A stretch of 64,000 nucleotides of DNA, from the NCBI RefSeq assembly GCF_025352015.1, contig NZ_JANXUG010000112.1, forward strand, positions 56,846 to 120,845, given 5' to 3'. The DNA is from Flavobacterium sp. Lineage in GTDB: Bacteria > Bacteroidota > Bacteroidia > Flavobacteriales > Flavobacteriaceae. Numbering within the stretch: the first letter of the stretch is position 1; each line of letters begins with the position of its first letter. The translations under genes were made by a program, and so were the position numbers. This document shows, in pieces, positions 27,780 to 38,900 of the stretch. The notes under the pieces are model-generated. The model made no database searches. It saw only the letters and a list, made by a program, of their open reading frames with translations, and was not told the origin of the DNA.

Positions 27780-30620
27780 ATGAAAAAACTTGTTATTAGT
27801 ACATTATTTGTGATGCAAGTAGTTTTTGTTTTTGCTCAAAGCAGTACCGGATTTATCGGGAAAGTTTTGGACACAAGAACACAAAAACCGTTACAAAATG
27901 TTGTTGCTTCAATTCAAAATACCAATTTAACTGCCTTGTCAGATGCTTCTGGAGTTTTTACTTTTAAAGAAGTAGCCCCAGGTAGTCAATTACTTCAAAT
28001 TAGAAATACAGGTTATAAAGACCAATTACTTTCGGTTGATGTGGTTTCGGGAAAAATTTTAGATTTAGGAATTATCATTTTGGAAGAAGATATAAGTGTA
28101 GATCAACAAATTGCTTTAGTGGCTATCACTGATAACGATTTAGGGGACGACAATAGTGGATCAGAAAGCACCTCTAGTTTGTTACAAGCCTCGCGAGATG
28201 CTTTTCAACAATCTGCAGCTTTTAACTGGGGTCAAGCAAGATTCAGAATAAGAGGTTTAGATAGTCAGTATGGAACTACCATGATAAATGGTATTGTAAT
28301 GAATAAGATTTATGACGGAAGACCACAATTTAGCAACTGGGGAGGATTGAATGACGCAACCAGAAATCAGGAATTTACAACTGGAATTGGTCCTTCTGAT
28401 TATTCTTTTGGAGGTATTTTGGGCACGAACGAAATCAATACAAGAGCTTCTATATACAGGCCAGGGAACAGAATATCTGCGGGCGTTACCAATACCAATT
28501 ACACTGGTAGATTAATGGGGACTGTAGCTTCAGGCATGCGAAGAGATGGTTGGGCGTATGTGGTTTCGGCATCGAGACGTTTTACAGATGATGGTTATTT
28601 TGAGGGCACAACTTATAATGCTAATTCCTTTTTTGCAAGTGTTGAAAAAAAATTAAGTGAGAAGCACAGTTTGAATTTTACCTCAATCGTGGGACAGAAT
28701 AATAGAGGGAAAAACTCGCCAAATACTCAGGAAGTAAACGATTTAAAAAGCGAAACCTACAATTCTTATTGGGGTTATCAAAATGGCAGAAAACGAAATT
28801 CAAGAATTAGAAACATCGAGGAACCGATTCTTATTTTAAGTCATTATTGGAAAGTTACGTCAAAAACGAATTTAAATACCAATGTTTCTTATCAATTTGG
28901 AAAGATAGGCAATAGTAGACTTACATTCCAAGGCGCTGATAATCCAGATCCAACGTATTATAAAAATTTGCCTAGTTATGAAACATCCTTATATGATACT
29001 AATGGAAACTATACACCCGATTTTACAGAAGCCGGATTAAAAAAAGCAGCTTTTTTAGCTGATGGTCAATTAAATTGGGATGGATTAGTTTACGCTAATC
29101 AGCACAGTATTGACGGACACAGTTACTATACTTTGTATGAGGATAGAACCGATGATAAACAGTTTACGGCAAATACCATTTTGAATACACAATTATCGGA
29201 TCATATTGTATTAAATGCTGGAGCAACCTACAGAAATTTGAATTCGCACAATTATCAAAAAATGATTGATCTTTTGGGAGGAAGTTATTTCAAAGATGTT
29301 ACCCTTTTTGGAGTGGGATATAACCAACAACAATCAGATTTAAACAATCCAGGAAGAATTGTAGGTGTTGGAGACGCTTTTGGTTATAATTATAACTTAA
29401 CCTCAAATAACATAGATGCTTTTACACAGTTTAAATTTGTTTATAAAAAAGTAGATTTCTTTTTGGCACAAAACTACTCTCGTTCAGAATATCAAAGAGA
29501 AGGATTGTTTAAAAATGGTTATTATCCAACAAACTCATTTGGTAAAAGCAGTAAAATGACTTTTGACAATTTTGGATTCAAAGGGGGCATTACTTATAAA
29601 ATTACAGGTAAACAGTTTTTAATGCTGAATGCAGGTTACATGACACTAGCTCCTAATTTGAGAAATGTTTTTAACAATGCACGAATAAATAATAATACAG
29701 TGTCTGGATTAACAAACGAAAATGTATCTACGGCTGACGTGAGTTACGTTATCAACAGTCCAAAATTAAAAACCAGACTAACTGCGTATTACACCTCAAT
29801 AAAAAACCAAACAGAAACTTCTTTCTTCTTTGGTGACGGTGTTTCTGTTGACGATCCTTCAACATCCATAATTGAACAAAGTGCCTTTGTTGCCGAAACA
29901 GTTACCAATATTAACAAAAGAAATATTGGTTTAGAGTTTGGTGCAGAATACCCAATAACTTCTAGTTTAAAACTAACGGCAAGTGGTGCTTATGGCGAGT
30001 ATATTTATGACAACAATCCAAATGTTTCCTTAAATGTCGACGCACGAGCTACAGCCACTAATACTTCTCCGGTTATTAATTATGGAGAAGCAAAACTTAA
30101 AAATTACAGACAATCAGGAATGCCACAAACAGCGGCGTCGTTAGGATTAGAGTATAGAGACCCAAAATTTTGGTCAATTGGTGCTAATGTAAATTATTTG
30201 GCAAACAATTATATTGATGTGGCTCCTATAACAAGAACCGCTAGTTTTTACGATGACGTAACCGTTGCTCCAGGCGTGCCTGTGCCGGGAGCATCTGAAG
30301 CAATTGGTGCAGCATTGTTAAAACAAGAAAAATTTAACGATTTTACATTGTTAAATCTTAACGGATCAAAATCTTGGAAAATAAATAAAAGCACTTTTGG
30401 ATTTAATGCTAGTATAAGCAATGTATTAAATGTAAAATATAAAACAGGAGGTTTCGAACAAGCAAGAAATTCAAATTACACCCAGTCGCTTCAAGACAAT
30501 ACACCTCATATCAATCCAAACAATGTTGCTGCCGGAGCTGTTGCCACACCAGCTTTTGCTCCTAAATATTTTTATGGCTATGGTAGAACATTTTTCTTAA
30601 ATTTATATATTAATTTTTAA
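27780..30620 (+). CDS. TonB-dependent receptor with carboxypeptidase-regulatory-like N-terminal domain
   Basis: Signal peptide; GKVLDTRTQKPLQNVVASIQNTNLTALSDASGVFTFKEV; plug and barrel; C-terminal YGYGRTFFLNLYINF. Confidence 0.95.
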   Translation: MKKLVISTLFVMQVVFVFAQSSTGFIGKVLDTRTQKPLQNVVASIQNTNLTALSDASGVFTFKEVAPGSQLLQIRNTGYKDQLLSVDVVSGKILDLGIIILEEDISVDQQIALVAITDNDLGDDNSGSESTSSLLQASRDAFQQSAAFNWGQARFRIRGLDSQYGTTMINGIVMNKIYDGRPQFSNWGGLNDATRNQEFTTGIGPSDYSFGGILGTNEINTRASIYRPGNRISAGVTNTNYTGRLMGTVASGMRRDGWAYVVSASRRFTDDGYFEGTTYNANSFFASVEKKLSEKHSLNFTSIVGQNNRGKNSPNTQEVNDLKSETYNSYWGYQNGRKRNSRIRNIEEPILILSHYWKVTSKTNLNTNVSYQFGKIGNSRLTFQGADNPDPTYYKNLPSYETSLYDTNGNYTPDFTEAGLKKAAFLADGQLNWDGLVYANQHSIDGHSYYTLYEDRTDDKQFTANTILNTQLSDHIVLNAGATYRNLNSHNYQKMIDLLGGSYFKDVTLFGVGYNQQQSDLNNPGRIVGVGDAFGYNYNLTSNNIDAFTQFKFVYKKVDFFLAQNYSRSEYQREGLFKNGYYPTNSFGKSSKMTFDNFGFKGGITYKITGKQFLMLNAGYMTLAPNLRNVFNNARINNNTVSGLTNENVSTADVSYVINSPKLKTRLTAYYTSIKNQTETSFFFGDGVSVDDPSTSIIEQSAFVAETVTNINKRNIGLEFGAEYPITSSLKLTASGAYGEYIYDNNPNVSLNVDARATATNTSPVINYGEAKLKNYRQSGMPQTAASLGLEYRDPKFWSIGANVNYLANNYIDVAPITRTASFYDDVTVAPGVPVPGASEAIGAALLKQEKFNDFTLLNLNGSKSWKINKSTFGFNASISNVLNVKYKTGGFEQARNSNYTQSLQDNTPHINPNNVAAGAVATPAFAPKYFYGYGRTFFLNLYINF

Positions 30621-30631
30621 TAAAACATACT

Positions 30632-31225
30632 ATGAAAACAATTCAATTTAAAGTAGTTCTTTTAGTAAGCATGATAGCTTCAATGTTGTCGAGTTGCACT
30701 AAAGATAGCGATGTAGAAGTTCCATCTGCAAAAACAACTTTGTTTGCAGAAAATTTTGACAACACAGATTTGACGGCGACAGGATGGATTAGATACGCTC
30801 AAACCGGAACAAAACTTTGGACGCAAGGATCCTATAAAAATAATGGTTATGCAAAATTTAGTTCTTATTCATCTGGGCAACCCGTTAATGTAACTTGGTT
30901 AATTTCTCCACCAATTGATATGGATGCTCAAGTGGGCGAAAAATTATTTTTTCAATCCTGTCAAGATGGTTACGTAAGAAGTATCGATAACTCTTTAGAG
31001 CTATACGTTTCAACAGATTATGACGGCATAACTTTTGATAACGCAAGTTGGGTAAAAATTCCATTTGATTACCCTACCCAAAATACCATTAAATATGTAT
31101 ATGTAAACTCAGGAATAATTGATTTATCAACTTATACCGGAACATTGCATTTTGCTTTCAAAGTAAAAGGAACTTCCTCATTAACTGGAGGTTATCAAGT
31201 AGATAACGTAAGGGTTTTTTATTAA
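30632..31225 (+). CDS. Choice-of-anchor J-like lipoprotein
   Basis: Lipobox SMLSSCTK; LFAENFDNTDLTATGWIRY...YQVDNVRVFY. Confidence 0.85.
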   Translation: MKTIQFKVVLLVSMIASMLSSCTKDSDVEVPSAKTTLFAENFDNTDLTATGWIRYAQTGTKLWTQGSYKNNGYAKFSSYSSGQPVNVTWLISPPIDMDAQVGEKLFFQSCQDGYVRSIDNSLELYVSTDYDGITFDNASWVKIPFDYPTQNTIKYVYVNSGIIDLSTYTGTLHFAFKVKGTSSLTGGYQVDNVRVFY

Positions 31226-31245
31226 CATTATTTAATTAAAATAAA

Positions 31246-32583
31246 ATGAAAATATTCATATTAAAATTTAGTTTACTGTCTATTGCTTTGATAACCATTT
31301 CAAGCTGTACAAAAAGCGACACTTATAACGCGGTAAGTCAGGAAGTGACAACTTATAATTTCACAACAACAAAATCGGTTGCAGACATTAATATTTTAGC
31401 AAATTCTACACCAACTGTTTATACAGGAGATGATATTATAGAAGCCTATGTTACATCAACAGATGCAGCTGGAACTTTCTACAAATCACTTTCTTTACAA
31501 GACGTTCAAACAGGCTCAACAACACCAATAGGGTTTAGTATTAGTGCTGATCAAACAATGCTTTTCAAAAGAGGTTTTTTTGCAGGAAGAAAAATTTATA
31601 TTAAGCTGAAAGGTTTGGCAATTGCTAAAGTGTATGGTTCAATGCAAATAGGCCTTATTGATCCTGCAGACGCCACAAAATTAACAGGTATTTCGGGTAC
31701 CGTTCTGGCTAATTACCTATTTCCATCTGCCGTTATTGTTAATGAAGATACTTTAGTGCGACACTTGTCATTGGCAGATGCTGCATCAGATGCGGTTCAA
31801 AATACTTTAGTAGAAATCGACAACGTTCAGTTTGCGGATAACTCTATCGCACGAACTTTTTTTGATATAGATTCAGGGGGATTTGCTACAAATCATGATT
31901 TAGTTGATGCCACAATAGGTGGTACAACTCGTTATTGCAGAATTAGTCAATATGCAATTTTTTCTGCGGATAATGTGCCTGCAGGTAGAGGAAGTATTCG
32001 TGGTGTAATGACAAAATATTCATCAGACTTTCAGTTTATAGTAAGAAGCGAGGCAGATTTCCATTTAACTAACCCAAGAACCTATACTTTCTTTTCCAGT
32101 TTAAATGAAAATTTTTCTAGTTTCGCAAACAGTCAAGTTACGTTTCCTAATTATTTGAATTTTTCTCCAGTTGGAACAAAAAGATGGTTGATTAAAGCAG
32201 GTGCTTTGGAAATGTCAGCCTTTAGTGGAGCTGTTGAACGTAACAAAGCATACTTTGTAATTCCTGTTGATATGACCGCTGCAAGCACTTTTAAATTTGA
32301 TATAAAAGTTGGATATTTTACCAACTCGTTAGGACTTAAAATATACCGTACAGCCGATTATGTTCCAGGAATGAAAATTTCTGACGCTACATTATATGAT
32401 ATAACTACAAGTTTTACTTTGCCATCGGCATCTACTACGGCATTCTCTAGTGCTGGAACCTACAACATTCCAACAACGGTAACTGGTAATGGTTATTTTG
32501 TTTTTGAATACACGGGTACAAATATTACAACTGGACCACCAGTTACAACTACGGTCGATATAGATAATATCGTTGTTAATTAA
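31246..32583 (+). CDS. DUF5689-like lipoprotein
   Basis: Lipobox ITISSCTK; TKSVADINILANSTPTVYTGDDIIEAYVTSTDAAGTFYKSLSLQD. Confidence 0.85.
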   Translation: MKIFILKFSLLSIALITISSCTKSDTYNAVSQEVTTYNFTTTKSVADINILANSTPTVYTGDDIIEAYVTSTDAAGTFYKSLSLQDVQTGSTTPIGFSISADQTMLFKRGFFAGRKIYIKLKGLAIAKVYGSMQIGLIDPADATKLTGISGTVLANYLFPSAVIVNEDTLVRHLSLADAASDAVQNTLVEIDNVQFADNSIARTFFDIDSGGFATNHDLVDATIGGTTRYCRISQYAIFSADNVPAGRGSIRGVMTKYSSDFQFIVRSEADFHLTNPRTYTFFSSLNENFSSFANSQVTFPNYLNFSPVGTKRWLIKAGALEMSAFSGAVERNKAYFVIPVDMTAASTFKFDIKVGYFTNSLGLKIYRTADYVPGMKISDATLYDITTSFTLPSASTTAFSSAGTYNIPTTVTGNGYFVFEYTGTNITTGPPVTTTVDIDNIVVN

Positions 32584-32603
32584 CAAATAACATTTTTAAT
32601 TAT

Positions 32604-32641
32604 AAAAAAGAGTCCCGTAGTTAATTTGGGACTCTTTTTTT
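32604..32641 (+). terminator. Rho-independent-like terminator
   Basis: AAAAAAGAGTCCC-GTAGTTAATTT-GGGACTCTTTTTT. Confidence 0.9.
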
Positions 32642-32792
32642 ATACAAATGTATTTTTTTCATCATTAAAAACGACATTTTATCAATGGAGTAAAATAAGA
32701 CATGAAGCAACTTATTTTTTATTAAGCACAAGGAATATTGTATTCCAATTTATGATGTCATAGTAAGCCTTAAAACATACTAAAAGCAATAT

Positions 32793-32990
32793 TTAAAATA
32801 GTTTTTCTTCAATAATTAATTTGAGCTTGTCATTTGTTGCTTTAAGTGCATCACAAATTACTTTTTGTTCTGCTCGTTTTACTTCTTAAGCTGCATTTGT
32901 TACATGTCCCACTTTATTAATTTTTTTTTGCTTTACTTGTTACTCTTTCTATTTCACTTTTTATTGTCGCTATCTCATTGTATTATTTAT
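32793..32990 (-). pseudogene. Possible decayed ORF of unknown family
   Basis: Minus-strand reading NKVGHVTNAA*EVKRAEQKVICDALKATNDKLKLIIEEKLF* with internal stops and a decayed N-terminal part. Confidence 0.35.
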
Positions 32991-33020
32991 AACGCTTATA
33001 GAGTCATCAAAATCTACCAC

Positions 33021-33060
33021 AAAAAAAGTCCCGTTAATTACAATTAACGGGACTTTTTAT
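33021..33060. terminator. Strong bidirectional terminator hairpin
   Basis: AAAAAGTCCCGTTAATT-ACA-ATTAACGGGACTTTTT, near-perfect dyad. Confidence 0.9.
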
Positions 33061-33081
33061 TGATTAATTTTATTGTGATGC

Positions 33082-34956
33082 TTACTTGACAATCAAGAAT
33101 TCAGAACGACGGTTTTGAGCATGTTGCTCTTCAGTACAATCTTTTCCGCAATCTACTTTTGGCTCTAATTCTCCCATTCCTTTACCAGAAATTCTACTTG
33201 CTAAAATCCCTTTCGAAATTACATATTGAACGGTAGATTTTGCTCTTCTATCAGATAATAATAAGTTGTATTCATCGCTTCCTCTGTTATCTGTATGTGA
33301 TTTTGCTACAATAAGCATTTTATCATTGTTTTTCATTACTTGAACCAATTTGTCTAATTCAAAGGCGCCATCTTGTGTGATATTGCTTTTGTTGAAGTCA
33401 AAGTAAATGGGTTTCAAAATAATTTCATTTTCAGTTACGATAACATCAATTGGTTGTAAAGCCGCATCCACTTTTGCAGTTGGTACTTTGCTTTTGGTAA
33501 TAGCAAAAGTATTGCCTTCAAATCCATCTTTCGAAGCTTGAACTACGTAAGCCTTGTCGCATTCCACTCGGTATTTTACTTCACCTTTAGCATTCGACAT
33601 TTCGGTAGAGATAATATTTTTCTTGTCATCAAGTATAGAAACGCTTGCGTTAGCTAAAATAGCGCTTGTTTTTGCGTTCGTAACAACAATTTCTACATCT
33701 ACCCCGCATATAGGACTTACTACGAAAATATCATCGTTACCGTTACGATTACTAGATATGAAGCCAATTTTTTTACTTTCGTTAAACGTAAAAGCGAAGT
33801 CATCTTTTTCAGTATTTATAGGATTACCTAAATTACTTGCCTCTGAATTATTGGATAAATCAATTTTAAAAACATCTAAACCGCCAAAACCTTGTTTTCC
33901 GCTTGAAGCAAAATATAAAGTTTTGTTGTCATCAGCAATAAAAGGGAAACTTTCATTTCCTTCAGTATTTACTTGGTTACCTAGGTTTTGAGGTTCTCCA
34001 TAAGTTCCGTCTGAATTAACTGCAACTTTCCAAATGTCTGTAGTTCCACTGCCCAAACTTCCGGGTCTATTAGATGAAAAATATAAGGTTTTACCATCTC
34101 TGCTTAAACTTGGATTACTGGTTGAATAAGTCTTACCATTAAAAGGTAATGCAGTAATTTCGCCCCACTTATCGCCATTTTTGACTGCTTTGAATAAATA
34201 TACTTGACTGAATTTTGCATTCGCTTTTTTGTCTTTTTCTGATATTTTTTCTTTGTAACTTTCGCTAGCAAAGTAGGCAGTATTTCCATCAGTACTTATG
34301 GTAACTGGACCGTCATGCCATTTTGAATTCAAATCGGACACGGTAGTTGCATTTGTAATGGATCCATCGGTGTTGTAATCTGCCTTGTAAATGTCAAGGA
34401 ATGGTTCATCTGTCCAACCATAGTTTTTTCTGGCAACATTTCTCGCACTAGCAAAATACAAATTATTATCATATAGAACCGCTCCAAAATCTGACTTCGT
34501 ACTACTTATGTCGGATGAATTAACATTGTATAATTTAGTTTTATCCAATAACCTTGGAACATAATTAGGATTCTCTTTGAAAGCCTTTGCGCGAGAATCT
34601 GTTGGAACAGCTGCAGCAAATTTTTGCATTTGTTTGTTAGCTTCTTCATACTTTCCATTGGCTTTCAGCATTTGAGCATAACGATAATAGGTTTCAGCAT
34701 CTTGATTAGTCTCTGTTGCTTTGGAATACCATTTTACGGCTTCGGCTGAATTGAACATATTGTAATAAGTGTCGGCTAATTGTTTGTAAACATAAGGATC
34801 CGCTTTTCCATTTTCAGTCAATCTCAAATATTCTTTTGCTGCGTCAACATATTCATATCTGTTGAATAATTTATCGGCAGTTTTTGTATTTTTATTTTGA
34901 GCCGAAACAGTAAAACTGATGACTACAAAACTTAATGCTATGTATAGATTTTTCAT
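33082..34956 (-). CDS. OmpA-family protein with TPR and PD40-like repeats, T9SS/gliding associated
   Basis: Signal peptide, TPR, TLYFSSNRPGSLGSGTTDIWKV repeats, OmpA motif HTDNRGSDEYNLLLSDRRAKSTVQYVISKG. Confidence 0.92.
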   Translation of the reverse strand: MKNLYIALSFVVISFTVSAQNKNTKTADKLFNRYEYVDAAKEYLRLTENGKADPYVYKQLADTYYNMFNSAEAVKWYSKATETNQDAETYYRYAQMLKANGKYEEANKQMQKFAAAVPTDSRAKAFKENPNYVPRLLDKTKLYNVNSSDISSTKSDFGAVLYDNNLYFASARNVARKNYGWTDEPFLDIYKADYNTDGSITNATTVSDLNSKWHDGPVTISTDGNTAYFASESYKEKISEKDKKANAKFSQVYLFKAVKNGDKWGEITALPFNGKTYSTSNPSLSRDGKTLYFSSNRPGSLGSGTTDIWKVAVNSDGTYGEPQNLGNQVNTEGNESFPFIADDNKTLYFASSGKQGFGGLDVFKIDLSNNSEASNLGNPINTEKDDFAFTFNESKKIGFISSNRNGNDDIFVVSPICGVDVEIVVTNAKTSAILANASVSILDDKKNIISTEMSNAKGEVKYRVECDKAYVVQASKDGFEGNTFAITKSKVPTAKVDAALQPIDVIVTENEIILKPIYFDFNKSNITQDGAFELDKLVQVMKNNDKMLIVAKSHTDNRGSDEYNLLLSDRRAKSTVQYVISKGILASRISGKGMGELEPKVDCGKDCTEEQHAQNRRSEFLIVK

Positions 34957-34975
34957 TTTTAGAAGTACTTTTTGG

Positions 34976-35896
34976 TTAGAAATATCTTGGTGAACGTGAT
35001 ACTTTTTTCGGGAAATTTAGATCAAATAGCAGCATAAATTCATGTGAAGCAGGTGCTACAACTTTTAAATCTGAAACGATATGATCATAAGCATATCCTA
35101 CTCGTAAACTTGGTGTAATAGCAAAATTTACCATAGCTCCAAATGAATCTTGCAATCTATACGTAGCTCCTAACTCTAATTTATCAAAAAACATAAAGTT
35201 CGTAGAAACATCGAAAGAGACTGGTGCGTTTACCGATGATTTTATCATAGCAAAAGGTTTGAATTTTAGATTTGGATTTAAATCAAACACATAACCTCCC
35301 GTCAAGAAATAATGTATTACTTCAGTTCCATACTGCCTTCCATTAAAATCTAAATATTTTGACTTTAACATGTTAGGAACAGATAAAGCGATATAATATT
35401 TATCGGTGTAATAGAAAACTCCAGAACCAATGTTTAAAAAGGTATTGTTTGGATTTGCACCAGAAAACGGATCATTTGTTGATGGTTGAGGCAGCGTTGG
35501 ATAAATTGTATTAAAGTCAATTTTATGCATGGTTGCACCAGCTTTTAAACCAAAAGCCAATCGATGTTCACCGCCTAAATTTAAGGTGTACGAGAAATCG
35601 CCATAAAAGTTGTTTTCTTGTACAGGTCCAATCTTATCTGAAATAATTGAAAGACCTAAACCAACATTTCGGCCTACAGGACTATGAATAAAAAAGGTTC
35701 CTGTTGTTGGTGCACCTTCTATACCAACCCATTGTGCTCTGTAAAGAAAACCGCCCGACAAGCCTTCTTTTGAACCAGCATAAGCTGGATTTATCACACT
35801 CATATTATACATATATTGTGTGTAATGCGGATCTTGCTGTGCGCTTACCTTTGTAATTGCTAAAGCCAATATCGCAATGAAATATAGTTTCTTCAT
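34976..35896 (-). CDS. PorP/SprF-family type IX secretion membrane protein
   Basis: AQQDPHYTQYMYNMSVINPAYAGSKEGLS; start refined from 35995 to 35896. Confidence 0.94.
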   Translation of the reverse strand: MKKLYFIAILALAITKVSAQQDPHYTQYMYNMSVINPAYAGSKEGLSGGFLYRAQWVGIEGAPTTGTFFIHSPVGRNVGLGLSIISDKIGPVQENNFYGDFSYTLNLGGEHRLAFGLKAGATMHKIDFNTIYPTLPQPSTNDPFSGANPNNTFLNIGSGVFYYTDKYYIALSVPNMLKSKYLDFNGRQYGTEVIHYFLTGGYVFDLNPNLKFKPFAMIKSSVNAPVSFDVSTNFMFFDKLELGATYRLQDSFGAMVNFAITPSLRVGYAYDHIVSDLKVVAPASHEFMLLFDLNFPKKVSRSPRYF

Positions 35897-35936
35897 TTTG
35901 TTTTTTGTTTTATTTTGAATAAAATTATATACTGTT

Positions 35937-38900
35937 TTATTGTGCTCTATTAATATAAATCCAACCTGTTTTGACTTCTCCATTATTTCTGTCAATTACA
36001 TAATAATAGGTTCCGTCTGGTAGGTCATCGCCCTTGTCAGATTTCCCACCCCATTCATTTGTATAATCATTTCTAGTATACACTGTCATTCCTAATCTGT
36101 TAAAGATGGTCAATTTTTTAACATTAAAACCAGTTAAATCGAAAGTGTCATTTAAACCATCATTGTTTACAGAAATACCTTTCTGTATCTGACAAATAAT
36201 TGATAGCACATTAAAGGGAGCCGAAATCGTGTCGCAACCATCAACTGTAACCTTCACAGTGTAATTACCTGTAGCCGGTACGGTTAAGCTTTGAGCGTTT
36301 TCGCCAACTATTAGTCCTTGAGTATTGTACCATTGATACGACGCCGTGCTTGGGTTAAAAGAACCATTAACGGGAGTTGCTGTTAGAACATACTTTATAC
36401 TCTCACATCCACCGACAATCGTAAAAATTACCGGAGGTATTATCATTACCTGTGCCGTTCCAGTTCCTGCTATTTGACAAGTTCCTACATTTGCAGCAAT
36501 GGTATAAGTAATAGTATAAGGTCCCGGTGTACTGCTTTGAGTATTAATAACCCCTGTAGCAGCATCAATTGACAAATTTGTTGTTGAAGTAAATGTTCCA
36601 CCATTAGTAAATCCTGTTCCTAATGCTGGTGATTGTAAATTAATCGCATCATTAGAACAAAAAGGGGTGTCGTAACTAAAACTCGTTACAGGAGTAATTA
36701 CTGGATTGATGATAATATTAAATGTATTAGATCCACCAACCAAACATGATGGTAAATCTGCATTGGAAGTATAAGTGATGGTGTAAGGACCAGGCGTACT
36801 TGTTGCAAAAGTAATCAAACCGGAAGCTCCATCAATTGAAAGTCCAGATGTAGACGTAAATGTTCCGCCTGTTGTAAAGCCAGTAACTAAAGTTGGCGCT
36901 AACGTAGCTTGTGCATTTTGACAAATTGGTGTAGTGTAACTAAATCCAAGTATTGGGTTTACAACAGGATTTATAACTATTGTAAAATCTGTTGAGCCAG
37001 CGGAGACACAAGTTGTCGTGTTAAATGGTACCCCGTAAGTTATTACATAAGTCCCAGCAATAGTATTAATCAAATTAATCTCCCCTGTTGTAGCATTTAG
37101 GTCTATTCCTGCTGCAGGATTAGAGGTAAACGTACCGCCAGTTGTAAATCCAGCCGCAGAAGTATCTGGAATTGGATTAGTCGTTGCATTTTGGCAAACA
37201 GGTGTAGTATAACTAAACGTTGTAACCGATGGAGTTGGATTAGTTGGATTAATTGCAATTGCAATAGGTGCCGATAAACAACCCGTTGCTATATCTTTAA
37301 CCACTAACGAATAGTTCCCAATAGCAAGAGGACTGAATACGGGGTTCGACACGAAAGTAACTCCGTTATCTATACTATATTGATAGTTTGAAGTGGGTAA
37401 GGAATAACTTCCCAAATTAGTATAATCTTCTGGATCTAATGCAGTCCAATCTGCAGGATTCCAAGTAGTACTTGGAACAGTTGCAGTATTTAATCTTCTA
37501 TAGGTATAACCTGGCTGACCACTTGGAGTAAATGTAGATCCGTTGGTAACACCCCATAAATCAATTTCAACATCCGTTGCGGTAGTTAATCTAATATTAT
37601 CGTTATTATTGACTCCTCCACATCCTGTAAAAGTTTGATTTGGAACCACACCTGCTATATTGGCGTCGTTACTTACTTTAATTACATTGGTAGTATTATT
37701 TGCAATAGTTCCCGATAATTGAAGATTACATGATAAATTCTCTGCAGTTGGAGGTGAACCCCAAGTGTAAAATTTCAATTTATAATTAGCTAAATTAACA
37801 GGAGCTCCAGTGCCGTTATATAACTCAACATAGGTTAAAGAACCAGAATTTGCATCTGTAACTTCCGAAATAAATAAATTGGAAGGTATTGGGCTTCCAG
37901 ATCCAGTAGGTGAATTCACAGTTATGGATCCCGTTGGTGCTGTACATGTAGATTGCGTAACCGTATAGGTAGGTGTTGCTACTGTATTAATAGTTACAGT
38001 AAACTGTCTATCGGTAATACAACCATTTGTTCCAACAACATATATGTATACAGGTTGAGTACTTGTAATAGGAGTACTTATATTTAAAGGTGAACCTACG
38101 CCACCTGCTATGGCATAATAATTTCCAGCTGTTAATGCAGGCAAAGTAAATGTATCACAAGCAGCAACTGAAGCTTGAACAACCACTGGAGAAGCTAAAA
38201 TTTCAACCGTTGTTGTTGTAGTAAAAACAGAACAACCACCTGCTGCAGGAATTGTATACGTTACCGTATAAATATTTGGTGTACTTGCAACAGGAATAAT
38301 TTCACCAGTATTTGAATTTAATAATAAGCCTGAAGGCGAAGAAGAATACGTTCCACCAGAAGTTCCTATTCTATTTACAGGTTGTGCAGTAGCTATATTG
38401 TTACAATAAGTTGCTGCAGCATAAGAAATAGTGGCACTCGCGGGCGCTGTAATAATCACAGTTCTTGTGGTAGTTATCGTTGGAATATTAGTACATGCAC
38501 CACCTGTACTAGTTAAAGTAGTACTCGTAATAACGTAAGGACCAGGAATACTTGCTAATAAATTAATTTCTCCTGTATTTGAGGTTGAATTAGTACCTGA
38601 ATCTGTAAAAACCAATCCTACAGTAGAGGAATAAACCCCAGAAGTAGCAGCAGGAGCCAACACTGGTGTTGGGTTTGGTTGATTTTGACAATAATAGGTT
38701 GATGGATAATTAAATGTATTTATAGGAAAACATTGTGTGGTTCCACCACCTTGATTTGTCTGACTAAAGGTTACAGTACCAACTTGATTTGAATAGTTTG
38801 TAATCATGATAACATAAACCTCACACAATTGCGCATTAGGTATACACATGATTTCAGTAGGTGCAGCCGAATAACTACAGGCATGTAAATTTCCATTACA

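Noticed and set aside
32865-33047. 60-aa plus ORF MFCSFYFLSCICYMSHFINFF...
   Set aside because: Hydrophobic AT-rich noise antisense to a better coding remnant; it also runs into the terminator hairpin.
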